From Microbacterium proteolyticum (GTDB lineage: Bacteria; Actinomycetota; Actinomycetes; Actinomycetales; Microbacteriaceae), in NCBI RefSeq assembly GCF_029639405.1, contig NZ_CP121274.1:3472001-3536000 (forward strand): a DNA stretch of 64,000 bases. Reading direction: 5' to 3'. A program made the position numbers and the translations under genes. Of this stretch, positions 16,565 to 26,358 are shown in pieces (position 1 is the first letter of the stretch; every line of letters begins with the position of its first letter). The notes beneath the pieces were generated by a model, which saw nothing but the letters and a program-made list of their open reading frames with translations, was not told the origin of the DNA and ran no database searches.

Positions 16565-17859
16565 GGAACCGTCACCTCCACCGACGTCGGACCGCCCTGC
16601 GGGCTGTCGATGCGGGCCGTTCCCCCGGCCGCGGTGACGCGGTTGACGATGCCGTCGAGTCCGCCGCCGGGCACGACGCGCGCCCCGCCGAGGCCGTCGT
16701 CCTCGACGCGGGCCCACAGCGAACCGTCGTCGCGCACCCGCACATCGACCCGGCAGTTCCCGGCCCGGGAGTGCTTCGCGGCGTTGGTGAGCGCCTCCGC
16801 GATCGAGAAGTACACGGCGGCCTCCGCGGGGCGACTGCACCGACGCGGCAGGCGCACGTCCAAGGTCACGGGGATGTGCGATCGGGACGCGAGCGCCGAG
16901 AGGGCGGCATCCAGTCCTCGATCCTCCAGGACGGACGCGTGGATGCCACGTGCCAACTGCCGGAGTTCGGTGATCGCCGACTTGGTCGAGGCGTGCGCCT
17001 CGGCGACGAGCGCTTTGGCGGCCTCGGGGTCGTCGTCGATCTTGGTCTGGGCGAGCCCCAACGTCATCCCGATCGAGACGAGCCGCGGCTGGACGCCGTC
17101 GTGGAGGTCGCGCTCGATCCGCGTGCGCTCGACCTCGGCTGCGCGGACCGCGCCCGCACGGCGGGTGTCGGAGGTGCGCGCCTGCTCCTCCAGCAGCGCC
17201 TCGCGGGACGGCACGAGGATCGCCCGCGCGAGCACACCGTGCAGCAGGCCCAGCCCGATCACCGCGCCCGTGGCGACGAGCACGGTGAGGGCGCCGATGA
17301 GCGGGGCACCCGCACCCTCGAGGGGCAACAGACCGAAGAGCGCCGTGTGCGCCCACCCGAAGATCGGACTGAACACGAGCGCGAGCCCCCACGCGGCCGA
17401 CCCGACGAGGAAGAGCGCGACGAGTCCGAGCAGGGTCGACACCGTGAAGGAGGCAATCGCCCGCCACTGGCGCAGGTCGATCGCCTGCAGCCAGATCGTG
17501 TGCAGCACGCCGACGAACCCGGTCTTGGGGCTGCGCCTCGGGCGGAGAGCCGGCAGGTCGAAGCCGTAGAGCCCGTCGAGGCGGGCCTGTTCGAACCATG
17601 CCACGCCGAACAGCGCGTACACGAGACCCGCGAGCAGGACCACGCCGATGAGGAGGGCGAACAGGAGTCCGACGCCCGCGCCCAGGAGGCCGAAGAGTCC
17701 GCCGAAGACGACGGGGCCGATGGCGCCGAGCGCGGCGAGCTGCGCGATCGCGCCGGCGACCTGGCCGGGCGACGAGATGCGCACCGACCTCCGCGGCAGC
17801 GCACCCGGGGGTGCGGGCAACGTCGGCGGCGAGGGAGGGAGGACGGATGCCGTGGTCAT
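16552..17859 (-). CDS. Sensor histidine kinase (HisKA_3, membrane sensor domain)
   Basis: 435 residues. The N-terminal half carries about four to six membrane segments and matches the putative sensor domain (PF13796 type) found in actinobacterial NarL-pair kinases. The dimerisation/phospho-acceptor motif is ERDLHDGVQPRLVSIGMTLG and the ATPase shows the N-box EALTNAAKHS and DDGLGG. ATG 17859 is chosen because TACCGT lies 7 bases upstream on the minus strand, a leaderless spacing; a GTG at 17868 is the alternative. First gene of a three-gene operon with a NarL regulator and a DUF4097 protein. Confidence 0.9.
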   Translation of the reverse strand: MTTASVLPPSPPTLPAPPGALPRRSVRISSPGQVAGAIAQLAALGAIGPVVFGGLFGLLGAGVGLLFALLIGVVLLAGLVYALFGVAWFEQARLDGLYGFDLPALRPRRSPKTGFVGVLHTIWLQAIDLRQWRAIASFTVSTLLGLVALFLVGSAAWGLALVFSPIFGWAHTALFGLLPLEGAGAPLIGALTVLVATGAVIGLGLLHGVLARAILVPSREALLEEQARTSDTRRAGAVRAAEVERTRIERDLHDGVQPRLVSIGMTLGLAQTKIDDDPEAAKALVAEAHASTKSAITELRQLARGIHASVLEDRGLDAALSALASRSHIPVTLDVRLPRRCSRPAEAAVYFSIAEALTNAAKHSRAGNCRVDVRVRDDGSLWARVEDDGLGGARVVPGGGLDGIVNRVTAAGGTARIDSPQGGPTSVEVTVPCAS

Positions 17860-17922
17860 GGGTTCCACGGTAGGACGCCGCTGCTCCGGGGTCAGCAGGG
17901 GCAGCCCGCCTCCTCGTTCGGG

Positions 17923-19022
17923 TTATCCCGAAAGGTCGTCGGCGCGCAGCCAGCCGCTCTCGAGGAACACCGACTCCACGGCATCCCGTTCGACGGTGGT
18001 CGGGGGCGGGCCGGCACTCGGCGTCGGTTCTTCTCCGTCGAGCGCGGCGACGACGGCGTCGGCGATCGGGCCGGCCGACGCGCGGGTGTCGACGAAGACC
18101 GTCGCCGCGACGACCCCGTCCCGCAGCGCCCGGACGGTGAGCGCATCGCCACCGGAGGCGACCACCACGGGCGGCGGGGGCGGCACCGCCTCCGGATCAG
18201 CGGATGCCGTGGGGCTCGGCGACGCGGTGGCGTCGGGATCGGGTGTGGTGAGGGCGGTCACGACGCCCCGGCCGACGGCGTCGCCGAGCGCGAGGATCGC
18301 GTCGGGCGTCTCACCGCCGGGGGTTCCGTACAGGGCGCGGACCCGTTCCTCGCCCGCCAGCTCGACGTCACCGGGGAGGTCGGCCACCGCGGCGGACTCG
18401 AGGTCGGCGCCCGCGACGATCCGCACGGGCCCTGCGGCGAGGACCTCCGTCGCGGCGGCGTGGGCCGCGGCCGCCTCGGGATCGTCGACGACGCCGGCGA
18501 CGATCGCGACGGTCGGGGGTCGTCGCGCGTCGCCGCGTCGTCGCGCGCGAGCGCCTCCAGGAGCGCCGTCGCCTGCGCGCGCCCGGTCGCCGCGGGATCG
18601 AACGCCTCGACGGCGCCACCCTCGTCGAGCGCGCGACCCACCGTGACCAACGGGGCATCGCCGCCGTCCGCGGCCGCGCGCGCCCCGTCGAGAGCGTCGG
18701 CTGACAGCGGCACGAGGACGACCGCCTCCTCCCCCTTCGTCACCATGTTCTGCACCTGGGAGATCTGGGTGCGTTCGTCAGCGGCGGCGTACTGCAGATC
18801 GACGCGGTACCCCCGCGCCCGCAGCTCGTCGCGAAGCGCCTCGCCCAGTCGCTCGACGGCGAGGTCGTCGGCCGTGGGCAGCGCGACGCCCACCACGCCC
18901 TCGCCGTCGCTCGTCCCCGTCTCGGTCCGCGTGCTCGAGGTGCAGCCGACCAGCGCCAGCACCGCCACGGCGAACACCAGGAGAGCGCGGCGGAAGGGAC
19001 GGCGGGAGGTCACCCGTTCCAT
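17923..19022 (-). pseudogene. Frameshifted ChvE-like periplasmic sugar-binding lipoprotein
   Basis: Two reading frames form one protein. The 5' frame from ATG 19022 has a lipoprotein signal (lipobox ALVGC) and the Peripla_BP_4 start VVGVALPTADDLAVERLGEALRDELRARGYRVDLQYAAADERTQISQVQNM. This is strikingly like ChvE at 24943-26061 (IGVAMPTQQ..., [23 protein letters not shown]). After ARDDAATRDD the frame runs into Arg/Pro-rich nonsense, while the next frame reads PTVAIVAGVVDDPEAAAAHAAATEVL, the expected continuation, through to AVESVFLESGWLRADDLSG. The switch falls at a run of five G (18515-18519, plus strand); one extra base there restores a full gene of about 366 residues. A Pro/Ser-rich insert (about 30 residues) breaks the second lobe. 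It follows a kinase gene by 35 bases, not a transporter. Either a real inactivating indel or a sequencing error. Confidence 0.8.
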
Positions 19023-19057
19023 CCTGCCCCAGGAACGACGGGCGGGAAGCGGGCGGA

Positions 19058-20224
19058 TCAGCCGGCCGTCGCCCGGTCCACGGCGGTCGCCGGAAGCACG
19101 AGATCGAGTCGGAACCCGTCGCGTTCCCGAGCCGCTCGGACGGACCCGCCGTGCGCCTCGGCGATTCCGCGCACGATCGCGAGCCCCAGCCCCGCGCCGG
19201 GCGTCGCGCCGCGGGCGGGGTCGCTCGAACGTGCGGCATCCGCGCGCCAGCCGGTCTCGAAGAGACGGCCCAGGTCTTCCTCCGCCACCCCCTCGCCGGC
19301 ATCCCGCACGCTCAGAACGAGGTGGCCGTCGCCGGCCACGGTCGCCGACACCGTCACGACGCTCCCCTCCGGTGCGTGACGGACGCCGTTGCTGAGCACG
19401 TTCGAGATCGCACGGGTGAGTTCTCGCGGATCGGCCCGGAGCTGGCATCCCTCGATGCCGTCATGGGTGATGCGCACCCCGCGTGCGGCCGCGTCCGCGC
19501 TGACGTCGATGACCGCGTCGGACACGAGGTCCAACAGCGACACCGTCTGCGGATGAAGGGCGAGAGTCCCCCCGTCGATCTTGGACAGTTCGAACAGGTC
19601 GTCCACCATGCGGTCGACCGTGTCGACCTTGGTCCGGATGAGCGTGACGTACTCGCCCGGATTCGGCGCCATCCCGTCCTCGAGCGCCTCGGCCAGCGCC
19701 CGGATGCCGGACAACGGCGTTCGCAGATCGTGCGAGATCCACGCGAAGAACTGTCGCCGCGCCGACTCCAGCCGCTCCACCTCCGCCCGCGCCGCGGACA
19801 GCTTCTCGGCGGTGTCGGCGAGTTCGATCGCGACCCGGTCGAACTCCTGCCAGCCCGAGGCGAGCGGTGCCACGACACCCCCCACTGCGATCTGCCGTGC
19901 CGACGACACCAGTCCGGCCGTCGCCTGTCGCACCGTGCGATGCAGCACGAACCAGGCCGAGGCCGTGCTCACCACGGCCGAGACCCCGACGATCCAGATC
20001 ACCACGATCAGTTCGTGCGAGCCGAGGAACATCTCTCCGGCGGCGGCGACGGTGGAGACGACGACCGCGGCGACCGCGGCGACGAGCACGATGGTGAGCT
20101 TCACGAGGATCGGTGCCCCGCGCGTCACGCGCAGCAGCACGACACCACCGCCGATCACGATGAGCGTGCACACGAGGGTCGTCGTCACGATGAGCACCAG
20201 GTCGTCAGTCGACAGCACGGACAT
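19058..20224 (-). CDS. Sensor histidine kinase (HisKA, two-pass)
   Basis: 388 residues. About three or four N-terminal membrane segments (residues 8-30, 38-62, 70-92) with very short loops, a HAMP-like linker, then HisKA with FFAWISHDLRTPLSGIRAL and an ATPase domain with N-box ISNVLSNGVRHA, G1 DAGEGV and G2 GAGLGLAI. The start overlaps the end of the response regulator by 20 bases. Because it lacks an obvious extracellular sensor domain, and a sugar-binding-protein-like lipoprotein gene follows directly, the lipoprotein may be its ligand-binding partner (inference). Confidence 0.92.
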   Translation of the reverse strand: MSVLSTDDLVLIVTTTLVCTLIVIGGGVVLLRVTRGAPILVKLTIVLVAAVAAVVVSTVAAAGEMFLGSHELIVVIWIVGVSAVVSTASAWFVLHRTVRQATAGLVSSARQIAVGGVVAPLASGWQEFDRVAIELADTAEKLSAARAEVERLESARRQFFAWISHDLRTPLSGIRALAEALEDGMAPNPGEYVTLIRTKVDTVDRMVDDLFELSKIDGGTLALHPQTVSLLDLVSDAVIDVSADAAARGVRITHDGIEGCQLRADPRELTRAISNVLSNGVRHAPEGSVVTVSATVAGDGHLVLSVRDAGEGVAEEDLGRLFETGWRADAARSSDPARGATPGAGLGLAIVRGIAEAHGGSVRAARERDGFRLDLVLPATAVDRATAG

Positions 20225-20909
20225 CTCCCTCGGGAACGAAGCGGTACCCCGCGCCCCACACGGTTCGCAGGTATCGGGGGAAGCGGGGATCGGGCTCGAT
20301 CTTCTCCCGGAGGCGTCGCACGTGGACCGTCACCGTCGCCGCGTCCCCGAAGGTCCAGCCCCACACCTCGCGCAGGAGGTCGTCGCGGGTGACCGCCTCC
20401 CCGGCCCTGCGGGCGAAGTGGACCAGCAGGTCGTACTCGCGTGCGGTGAGCACGACTTCGCGGCCGTCGCTCCACACGCGCCGTCGGACCGGGTCGACCC
20501 GGAACGGACCCGTCGTGAAGACGGCGCTGGAGTCCGACGGAAGCCGCCGTCGCAGCAGCGCCCGCACCCGCAACTGCAGCTCGCGCATCGCGAACGGCTT
20601 GGTGAGGTAGTCGTCGGCGCCGGTCTCCAGCCCCTCGATGCGCTCCTCGACCGACCCCCGCGCGGTGAGCATGAGGACGGGGATGTCCGACCGCGCCCGG
20701 ACGAGCGCGCACAGCTCGTCGCCGGAGACCCCGGGAAGCATGCGGTCCACGACGAGGACGTCGGGGAGCCCCGTGCGCAGGGCCTCGGCCGCCGCGGCGC
20801 CGTCGGTGTGGACGACGACGTCGTAGTCGTCGGCCCGCAGGTATTGCGCGACGACCGCGGCGACGGTGGTGTCGTCTTCGACGAGGACGACGCGGGGCCT
20901 ACCGGACAT
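20205..20909 (-). CDS. OmpR/PhoB-type response regulator
   Basis: 234 residues. Receiver domain with VEDD acidic pocket, phospho-acceptor in VLVVDRMLPG (Asp about residue 52), MLTARG and the switch Lys in DDYLTKPFAM; then a Trans_reg_C winged helix (VVLTAREYDLLVHFARRAGEAVTRDDLLREVWG ... VTVHVRRLREKIEPDP). ATG 20909 is preceded at exactly 6 bases by TACGGT (20921-20916), so the operon is probably leaderless. Heads the operon regulator - kinase - ChvE-like lipoprotein. An inverted repeat TTCC-TTAC-GGAA at 20957-20968, between this gene and the divergent DM13 gene, is a possible binding site. Confidence 0.93.
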   Translation of the reverse strand: MSGRPRVVLVEDDTTVAAVVAQYLRADDYDVVVHTDGAAAAEALRTGLPDVLVVDRMLPGVSGDELCALVRARSDIPVLMLTARGSVEERIEGLETGADDYLTKPFAMRELQLRVRALLRRRLPSDSSAVFTTGPFRVDPVRRRVWSDGREVVLTAREYDLLVHFARRAGEAVTRDDLLREVWGWTFGDAATVTVHVRRLREKIEPDPRFPRYLRTVWGAGYRFVPEGDVRAVD

Positions 20910-21057
20910 GGGATCACCGTACGCGCCGCATTCCCCCGTCCGGACCGTGCGCGGCATTCCTTACGGAAGCGAAAGAACCGCTCTGCGGCGACGGACGACG
21001 TGATTGCGTCGTGGCACCCCGGGCGATCCCCGCCCGCTCGATCGAAGGACACTCCTC

Positions 21058-21504
21058 ATGCGCCGCACCCCCACCCTCCTCGCCGTCCCCGTCCTCGCCC
21101 TCGGCCTCGCCCTCGCCGGCTGCTCCTCCGCGGGGAGCGCGGCGCCCGCCGACACGACGACGTCGAGCGCCGCGGTGACGTCCGATGCCATGGCATCCAC
21201 GGTGCTCCAGGGCACCTTCGCCGGGGAGGGTGGGAAGGCGGTGTCGGGCACCGTCACCATCACCGGCGACACCGTCACCCTCGCGGGCTTCGCCACCGAG
21301 GAAGGCCCCGATCTGCACTTCTATCTCGCCAACGGCACCGACGAGCAGGCCGTGAGCGCCGGGGTGCGCATCGCGGCCGTGTCCACCGAAGCCGCGCAGA
21401 CGTTCACACTGCCCGCCGGTGTGTCGGCCGACGACTACACCGACCTCGTCGTGCACTGCGACAAAGCGAAGGCCGTCTTCGGTGCGGCCGCACTGACGCG
21501 ATGA
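21058..21504 (+). CDS. DM13-domain lipoprotein
   Basis: 148 residues with lipoprotein signal MRRTPTLLAVPVLALGLALAGC (lipobox LAGC). The mature part is a DM13-type domain: LQGTFAGEGGKAVSGTVTITGD ... GPDLHFYLANG ... YTDLVVHCDKAKAVFGAAAL, with the family's near-C-terminal Cys retained. DM13 domains are thought to take part in extracytoplasmic redox reactions. Ribosome site GAAGGAC. The stop overlaps the start of the DoxX gene (ATGA), so the two form an operon, divergent from the two-component system. Confidence 0.8.
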   Translation: MRRTPTLLAVPVLALGLALAGCSSAGSAAPADTTTSSAAVTSDAMASTVLQGTFAGEGGKAVSGTVTITGDTVTLAGFATEEGPDLHFYLANGTDEQAVSAGVRIAAVSTEAAQTFTLPAGVSADDYTDLVVHCDKAKAVFGAAALTR

Positions 21505-21974
21505 CCCGCCGCGCGCCGCAGAGCGTCGGGGCGGTGTTCGCCACGGTGGCACGCGTGGTGCTCGGCGCGCTGTGGCTGTGGGAGGGCACGACGAAAGTCC
21601 GTGCCGGATTCGGAGCGGCGGACATCGGCCTCGTCGCGGCCGCCGCGGGGCCGAACTCCCGCGTTCCCGGCTACTTCGCCCTGTTCGCCGGCGACGTCCT
21701 GGGACCTCTCGCCGGTCTGTTCGGCGTGGTCATCCCCCTGCTGGAGTTGGCGCTCGGCGCCGCTCTGGTGGCGGGGGTGCTCACCCTCCCGGCTGCGGCG
21801 GCGTCCCTGGCGACGCTCCTGCTGTACTGGTCGTCCGATCAGCTCATCACGGAGTACCCCGTGATGGCCGCGCTGTCGGCGATCGTGCTCATCTGGCCCG
21901 GGGCCGCGCGCCGCTTCGGACTCACCGCGCTGCTGCGCCGAGGGCGGATGAGCGCGACATCGCGCTGGATATGA
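21501..21974 (+). CDS. DoxX-family membrane protein
   Basis: 157 residues with four hydrophobic segments (about 10-30, 55-80, 85-105, 115-135). The motif LWLWEGTTKVRAGF is the typical first-helix end of DoxX/DoxD proteins. These integral proteins are linked to thiol or quinol redox at the membrane; pairing with a DM13 lipoprotein fits an envelope redox role. Its stop codon is followed at once by a 16-bp hairpin. Confidence 0.85.
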   Translation: MTRRAPQSVGAVFATVARVVLGALWLWEGTTKVRAGFGAADIGLVAAAAGPNSRVPGYFALFAGDVLGPLAGLFGVVIPLLELALGAALVAGVLTLPAAAASLATLLLYWSSDQLITEYPVMAALSAIVLIWPGAARRFGLTALLRRGRMSATSRWI

Positions 21975-22014
21975 CGAGTGGGCCCCCTCGCCGATGGTGA
22001 GGGGGCCCGTTCGT
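21974..22014. terminator. Bidirectional hairpin terminator between doxX and mmsB
   Basis: A 16-bp stem (21974-21989 with 21999-22014, including one G-U) around a 9-base loop, with GGGCCCCCTC as its core, fills the gap between the convergent DoxX and mmsB genes. Confidence 0.8.
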
Positions 22015-22024
22015 CAGGCGTGGA

Positions 22025-23287
22025 TCAACCGCGGGTGCGGTTCTTGTTCCACACGTCGAAGGCGACGGCCAGAAGCAGCACCAGGCCCTTGATGAACTGC
22101 TGGACGTCGGTCGAGATGCCCATGAGCGACATGCCGTTGTTGAGCACACCCATGACCAGACCACCGGCGATGGCACCGACCACGCGGCCGACACCACCCT
22201 GGACGGCGGCGCCACCGATGAAGGAGGCGGCGATGGCATCCAGTTCGAACAGGTTTCCGGCGCCCGGACCCGCCGAGTTGAGTCGACCGGTGAACACGAT
22301 GCCGGCGAGGGCCGCGAGCACGCCCATGTTCACGAACAGCAGGAAGTCGACGCGGCGGGTGTTGATGCCCGACAGCTTCGCGGCCGTGCGGTTGCCACCG
22401 ATCGCGTAGATGTGGCGGCCGAAGACGCTGCGGCTCATGACCGTCGAGTACCCGATGATGAGGATCGCCAGCACGACCAGCACGATCGGCGTGCCGCGCG
22501 AACCGGGGGCCACACCCAGGAGGTAGGTCAGGTAGGCGATGAGCGCGCCGCCGCCGATGACCTTCACCAGGAACGCCGCCATCGGCTCGTTCTGCAGTTC
22601 CAGGGCCGCGCGCTTGGTCCGCTGCCGCACCTGCGAGAAGACGAACAGGACCAGGGTCAGCGCGCCGAGGGCGACGGTGATCCACTCCGCGGGCGAGGTG
22701 GCCGCGGGGAACAGGTCCGGGAAGAGGTAGCCGCCGCCGAGCTGACGGTACTCGGTGGGGAACGGCGTGATCTGGGTGTTGCCGAGCGTCATCTGCGTGA
22801 GGCCGCGGAACAGCAGCATGCCGGCCAGGGTCACGATGAACGCCGGGATGCCGACGTACGCCACCCAGAAGCCCTGCCACATCCCGACCACCGCGCCGAG
22901 CACGAGCGAGAGCAGGATGCCGAGCCACCAGGGCAGACCCCACTGGACGATCAGGACGCCCGAGACCGCGCCCACGAAGGCGGCGACCGAACCTACCGAC
23001 AGGTCGATGTGGCCGGCGATGATGATCATCACCATGCCGATCGCGAGGATCAGGATGTAGCTGTTCTGGACGATGATGTTCGACACGTTGCCCGCGGTGA
23101 GCAGGCGCCCGCCGGTGAGGGCCTGGAACAGCAGCACGATCACGATCAGCGCGATGAAGATGCCGATCTCGCGCAGACGCGAGGTGAAGAACTGCACGAG
23201 GCCGGCGGCTCCCCCGGCACCACCGCCGACGGGGCCCTTCGGCGTCGCCGGACCGGTCTCGGTCGCGGTGTTGTTAAGCGCTGACAT
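22025..23287 (-). CDS. mmsB: Monosaccharide ABC transporter permease
   Basis: Membrane subunit of a ChvE-GguA-GguB/MmsAB importer, 420 residues, with about ten membrane segments. Family blocks: [63 protein letters not shown] and [24 protein letters not shown]. The extra region around residues 205-250 distinguishes this branch from shorter RbsC permeases. The start overlaps the ATPase gene by 14 bases. Last gene of the operon chvE-mmsA-mmsB. Confidence 0.93.
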   Translation of the reverse strand: MSALNNTATETGPATPKGPVGGGAGGAAGLVQFFTSRLREIGIFIALIVIVLLFQALTGGRLLTAGNVSNIIVQNSYILILAIGMVMIIIAGHIDLSVGSVAAFVGAVSGVLIVQWGLPWWLGILLSLVLGAVVGMWQGFWVAYVGIPAFIVTLAGMLLFRGLTQMTLGNTQITPFPTEYRQLGGGYLFPDLFPAATSPAEWITVALGALTLVLFVFSQVRQRTKRAALELQNEPMAAFLVKVIGGGALIAYLTYLLGVAPGSRGTPIVLVVLAILIIGYSTVMSRSVFGRHIYAIGGNRTAAKLSGINTRRVDFLLFVNMGVLAALAGIVFTGRLNSAGPGAGNLFELDAIAASFIGGAAVQGGVGRVVGAIAGGLVMGVLNNGMSLMGISTDVQQFIKGLVLLLAVAFDVWNKNRTRG

Positions 23288-24818
23288 GGTCGGCTTCCTT
23301 CTCCTTCGTCATGAGCACCATGAGGGCCTCGGGTGTGGCCTCCTCGATGGGCAGCTGGCCGGTGATGTGGCCTTCGCTGAGGGTGTAGATGCGGTCGCAG
23401 ATGCCGAGCAGCTCGGGAAGCTCCGACGAGATCACGAGCACCCCCTTGCCCTGGGCCGCGAGGGAATTGATGATCGTGTAGATCTCGTACTTGGCGCCCA
23501 CGTCGATGCCGCGGGTCGGCTCGTCGAGGATCAGCACCTCCGGGTCGGAGTACAACCACTGCGACAGGACGACCTTCTGCTGGTTGCCGCCCGAGAGCTT
23601 CCCGACCACGACGTCGACCGACGGGGCCTTGATGTTCATCGACTTGCGGTACCGGTTGGCCACGAGGTACTCCTCGTCGCCGTCGACCCACCCGTTCTTG
23701 GCGAGCTTGCGCATGCCGGCGAGGGAGATGTTCCGCTTGATCGTGTCGATCAGGTTGAGCCCGGCGCCCTTACGGTCCTCGGTGACGTACGCGAGGCCGC
23801 TGCGGATCGCGGCGGGCACCGTGGAGGTGTCGGCCTTCTGGCCGCGGATGTAGACCTCGCCCGAGATGCGCGAGCCGAAGCTCTTGCCGAACACGCTCAT
23901 CGCCAGCTCGGTGCGCCCGGCGCCCATGAGCCCGGCGATACCGACGACCTCGCCGGCGCGCACGGTCAGGTTCGCCTCATGGATGACGACGCGGCTGGCA
24001 TCCGTGGGGTGATGCACGGTCCAGTCGGCGATGCGCAGGACCTCGTCGCCGATCTCGACGTCGCGGTCGGGGTAACGGTTCTCGAGCTCGCGCCCCACCA
24101 TCCCCCGGATGATGCGGTCCTCGCTCGTCCCGCCCGTGGCTACGTCGAGCGTCTCGATCGTGCGACCGTCGCGGATGATCGTGACCTCGTCGGCGATTGC
24201 GCGGATCTCGTTGAGTTTGTGGCTGATGATGATGCACGTGATGTTCTGGCCGCGGAGGTGCCGGATCAGATCGAGCAGGTGCTCGGAGTCGTCGTCGTTC
24301 AGCGCGGCGGTCGGCTCGTCGAGGATGAGGAGCTTGACGTCCTTCGACAGCGCCTTGGCGATCTCGACCAGCTGCTGCTTGCCGACGCCGATCTCGTTCA
24401 CGGGCACGTCGGGGCTGTCGCCGAGGCCCACGCGAGCGAGGAGTTTGGCGGCCTCCTTGTTCGTGGCATCCCAGTCGATGAGTCCGCGATGGGTGATCTC
24501 GTTGCCGAGGAAGATGTTCTCCGCGATCGAGAGGTAGGGGCTGAGGGCCAGCTCCTGGTGGATGATGACGATCCCGGCCGCTTCGCTGTCGCGGATGTCC
24601 TTGAATTCCACGGTCTTGCCGTCGAAGACGATCTCGCCGCGATAGTCGCCCGCGGGGTAGACACCGCTGAGCACCTTCATGAGGGTGGACTTCCCCGCGC
24701 CGTTCTCGCCGCAGATGGCGTGCACGGTTCCGCGCTCGACGGTCAGTGACACGTCCGCCAGGGCGATGACGCCGGGGAATTCCTTGGTGATCGAGCGCAT
24801 CTCGAGGATGGTGCTCAC
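23274..24818 (-). CDS. mmsA: Monosaccharide ABC transporter ATPase (tandem ABC domains)
   Basis: 514 residues with two fused ABC domains, as in RbsA/XylG/GguA. First domain: Walker [13 protein letters not shown], signature [14 protein letters not shown] and Walker [12 protein letters not shown]. Second domain: the family's degenerate Walker [13 protein letters not shown], signature [14 protein letters not shown] and [13 protein letters not shown]. Powers import of aldoses such as xylose, arabinose, glucose or galactose in homologous systems; the exact sugar here is not evident. Separated from chvE by 124 bases with two strong hairpins. Confidence 0.95.
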   Translation of the reverse strand: MSTILEMRSITKEFPGVIALADVSLTVERGTVHAICGENGAGKSTLMKVLSGVYPAGDYRGEIVFDGKTVEFKDIRDSEAAGIVIIHQELALSPYLSIAENIFLGNEITHRGLIDWDATNKEAAKLLARVGLGDSPDVPVNEIGVGKQQLVEIAKALSKDVKLLILDEPTAALNDDDSEHLLDLIRHLRGQNITCIIISHKLNEIRAIADEVTIIRDGRTIETLDVATGGTSEDRIIRGMVGRELENRYPDRDVEIGDEVLRIADWTVHHPTDASRVVIHEANLTVRAGEVVGIAGLMGAGRTELAMSVFGKSFGSRISGEVYIRGQKADTSTVPAAIRSGLAYVTEDRKGAGLNLIDTIKRNISLAGMRKLAKNGWVDGDEEYLVANRYRKSMNIKAPSVDVVVGKLSGGNQQKVVLSQWLYSDPEVLILDEPTRGIDVGAKYEIYTIINSLAAQGKGVLVISSELPELLGICDRIYTLSEGHITGQLPIEEATPEALMVLMTKEKEADHVSA

Positions 24819-24871
24819 GAGGTCCTCCTTGCAGGACCGGCTCGCAGGCCGGTGGGGATGTGGGAACAGGG

Positions 24872-24937
24872 GCCTCCGCCGCGACCCGGTGAGGGGGTCG
24901 CGGCGGAGGCGGGGCGGGAGGGCCGAAGCCCTCCCGC
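24872..24937 (-). terminator. Double hairpin between chvE and mmsA (attenuator)
   Basis: In the direction of transcription the first hairpin is 24937-24914 (10-bp perfect stem, loop of 4) and the second 24910-24872 (16-bp perfect stem, loop of 7). Both lie between the binding-protein gene and the transporter genes of one operon, where they would stabilise the chvE message and reduce read-through, a common way to keep binding protein in excess. Confidence 0.75.
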
Positions 24938-24942
24938 GGGGA

Positions 24943-26061
24943 TCACTTCAGGTCGTCGGCGGTGTAGTAGCCGCTGTCGACGAGGACCTTCTCGTAGTTG
25001 TCCTTCGTGACGATCGTCGACTCGAGCAGGTACGAGGGAACGACCTTCTCGCCGTTGTCGTACGTCTCGGTGTCGTTGACCTGGGGCTCGGTGCCCTTGC
25101 GGATGTCGTCGACCATGCTCACGGCCTGCTTGGCGAGCTCGCGCGTGTCCTTGAAGATCGTCGAGTACTGCTCACCCGCGATGATCGACTTGATCGAGCC
25201 GACCTCGGCGTCCTGACCGGTGATGACCGGCAGGGCGTCGGCCGAGTAGCCGCCCGAGGTGAGGGCCGAGATGATGCCGATCGACAGACCGTCGTACGGC
25301 GAGAGCACACCCTGGAGCTTCGTTCCGCCGATGACGGTGAGGATGTTCTCCATGCGCTTCTGCGCCGTCTCGGGCAGCCAGCGCAGGATCGCGGCCTGGC
25401 CGAAGTCGGTCTGGCCGGACGGGACGACGAGCGTGCCCTTGTCCAGGTACGGCTGGAGGGTGTCGATGGCGCCCTTCCAGAAGAACGTCGCGTTGTTGTC
25501 GTCGGGGCTTCCGGCGAACAGCTCGACGTTGAACGGACCGGCAGCGCCCGTGTCCTTGCCCGAGGCGTCGAGGACGCCGAGGCCCGTGAGGAGCGACGTG
25601 GCCTGCTGGACGCCGACCTTGTAGTTGTCGAACGTCGTGTAGTAGTCGACGTTCTTCGTGCCGTTGATGAGGCGGTCGTACGCGATGACCGGGATCTTCG
25701 CGTCGGCGGCCTGCTGCAGCACGTCGGTCAGGGTGGTGCCGTCGATGGAGGCGATGATCAGGGCCTTGGCGCCCGAGGTGATCATGTTCTCGATCTGCGA
25801 GACCTGGGTGGGGATGTCGTCGTTGGCGTACTGCAGGTCGACCTGGTAGCCGAGCTCCTCGAGCTGCGACTTGACGTTGTTGCCGTCGGCGATCCACCGC
25901 TCCGACTGCTGGGTGGGCATCGCGACACCGATGATGCCGCCCGCCTCCTGGGCGTCGCCGCCGCCGCTGCCGGTGCGGTCGCCCGCGCAGCCCGCGAGGC
26001 CGATGCCGAGCGCGAGGACGCCCGCTCCCGCGACCGCCTTGAGCATGCTGTGCTTCTTCAC
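24943..26061 (-). CDS. chvE: Monosaccharide-binding lipoprotein ChvE
   Basis: 372 residues. Lipoprotein signal [25 protein letters not shown], then a two-lobed periplasmic sugar-binding domain ([40 protein letters not shown] ... [23 protein letters not shown] ... [17 protein letters not shown]). The GTG start at 26061 is preceded by GAAGGGA; the frame is open upstream to 26271 but contains the operator and 5' leader. Binds an aldose for MmsAB. A frameshifted relative lies at 17923-19022. Expression is probably repressed by the adjacent LacI protein through the operator at 26258-26273. Confidence 0.93.
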   Translation of the reverse strand: MKKHSMLKAVAGAGVLALGIGLAGCAGDRTGSGGGDAQEAGGIIGVAMPTQQSERWIADGNNVKSQLEELGYQVDLQYANDDIPTQVSQIENMITSGAKALIIASIDGTTLTDVLQQAADAKIPVIAYDRLINGTKNVDYYTTFDNYKVGVQQATSLLTGLGVLDASGKDTGAAGPFNVELFAGSPDDNNATFFWKGAIDTLQPYLDKGTLVVPSGQTDFGQAAILRWLPETAQKRMENILTVIGGTKLQGVLSPYDGLSIGIISALTSGGYSADALPVITGQDAEVGSIKSIIAGEQYSTIFKDTRELAKQAVSMVDDIRKGTEPQVNDTETYDNGEKVVPSYLLESTIVTKDNYEKVLVDSGYYTADDLK

Positions 26062-26314
26062 TCTGGTTCCCTTCGTTGGGTTGGATGTCACGGTCTCTCC
26101 GCACGGAGCCCACCGCTTCAGCGCGGACGGCACGCCGACACGCGTCCGACGGGGCGAAACGAGGCCGGTCGGCGGCGCGCGGCTACGCGTCGTTCGAAAC
26201 GTCTTCGTCTCGACGGAGTCGCTCCGCAGCGAGTCCCGTCGGCGTGGTGTGGCGGTCATGTGACCGTTCACATTGTGTGTGTGATGCTACCCCGCGCATC
26301 GCTCCCGCTGTCAA
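26062..26314 (-). promoter_or_regulatory. chvE promoter, LacI operator and structured leader
   Basis: On the minus strand: -35 TTGACA (26314-26309), a long spacer of about 19, -10 TAGCAT (26289-26284), then a 16-bp dyad ATGTGAACGGTCACAT (26273-26258) just past the expected start point, the classic place for a LacI roadblock. About 200 bases of leader follow; it contains an inverted repeat (GTCGCT/AGCGAC type, around 26208-26235). The same half-site GTGACCG recurs at the LacI gene itself. The rest of the gap up to 26358 shows nothing else. Confidence 0.75.
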
Positions 26315-26358
26315 GTCCCCCTGCGTTCGGCGACCAGCCGTTGCCAAACCGTGACGTG

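Noticed and set aside
18515..18519. Programmed -1 frameshift in the ChvE-like gene
   Set aside because: The run of five bases does not form an X XXY YYZ heptamer in the zero frame and no following pseudoknot is evident; an indel is simpler.
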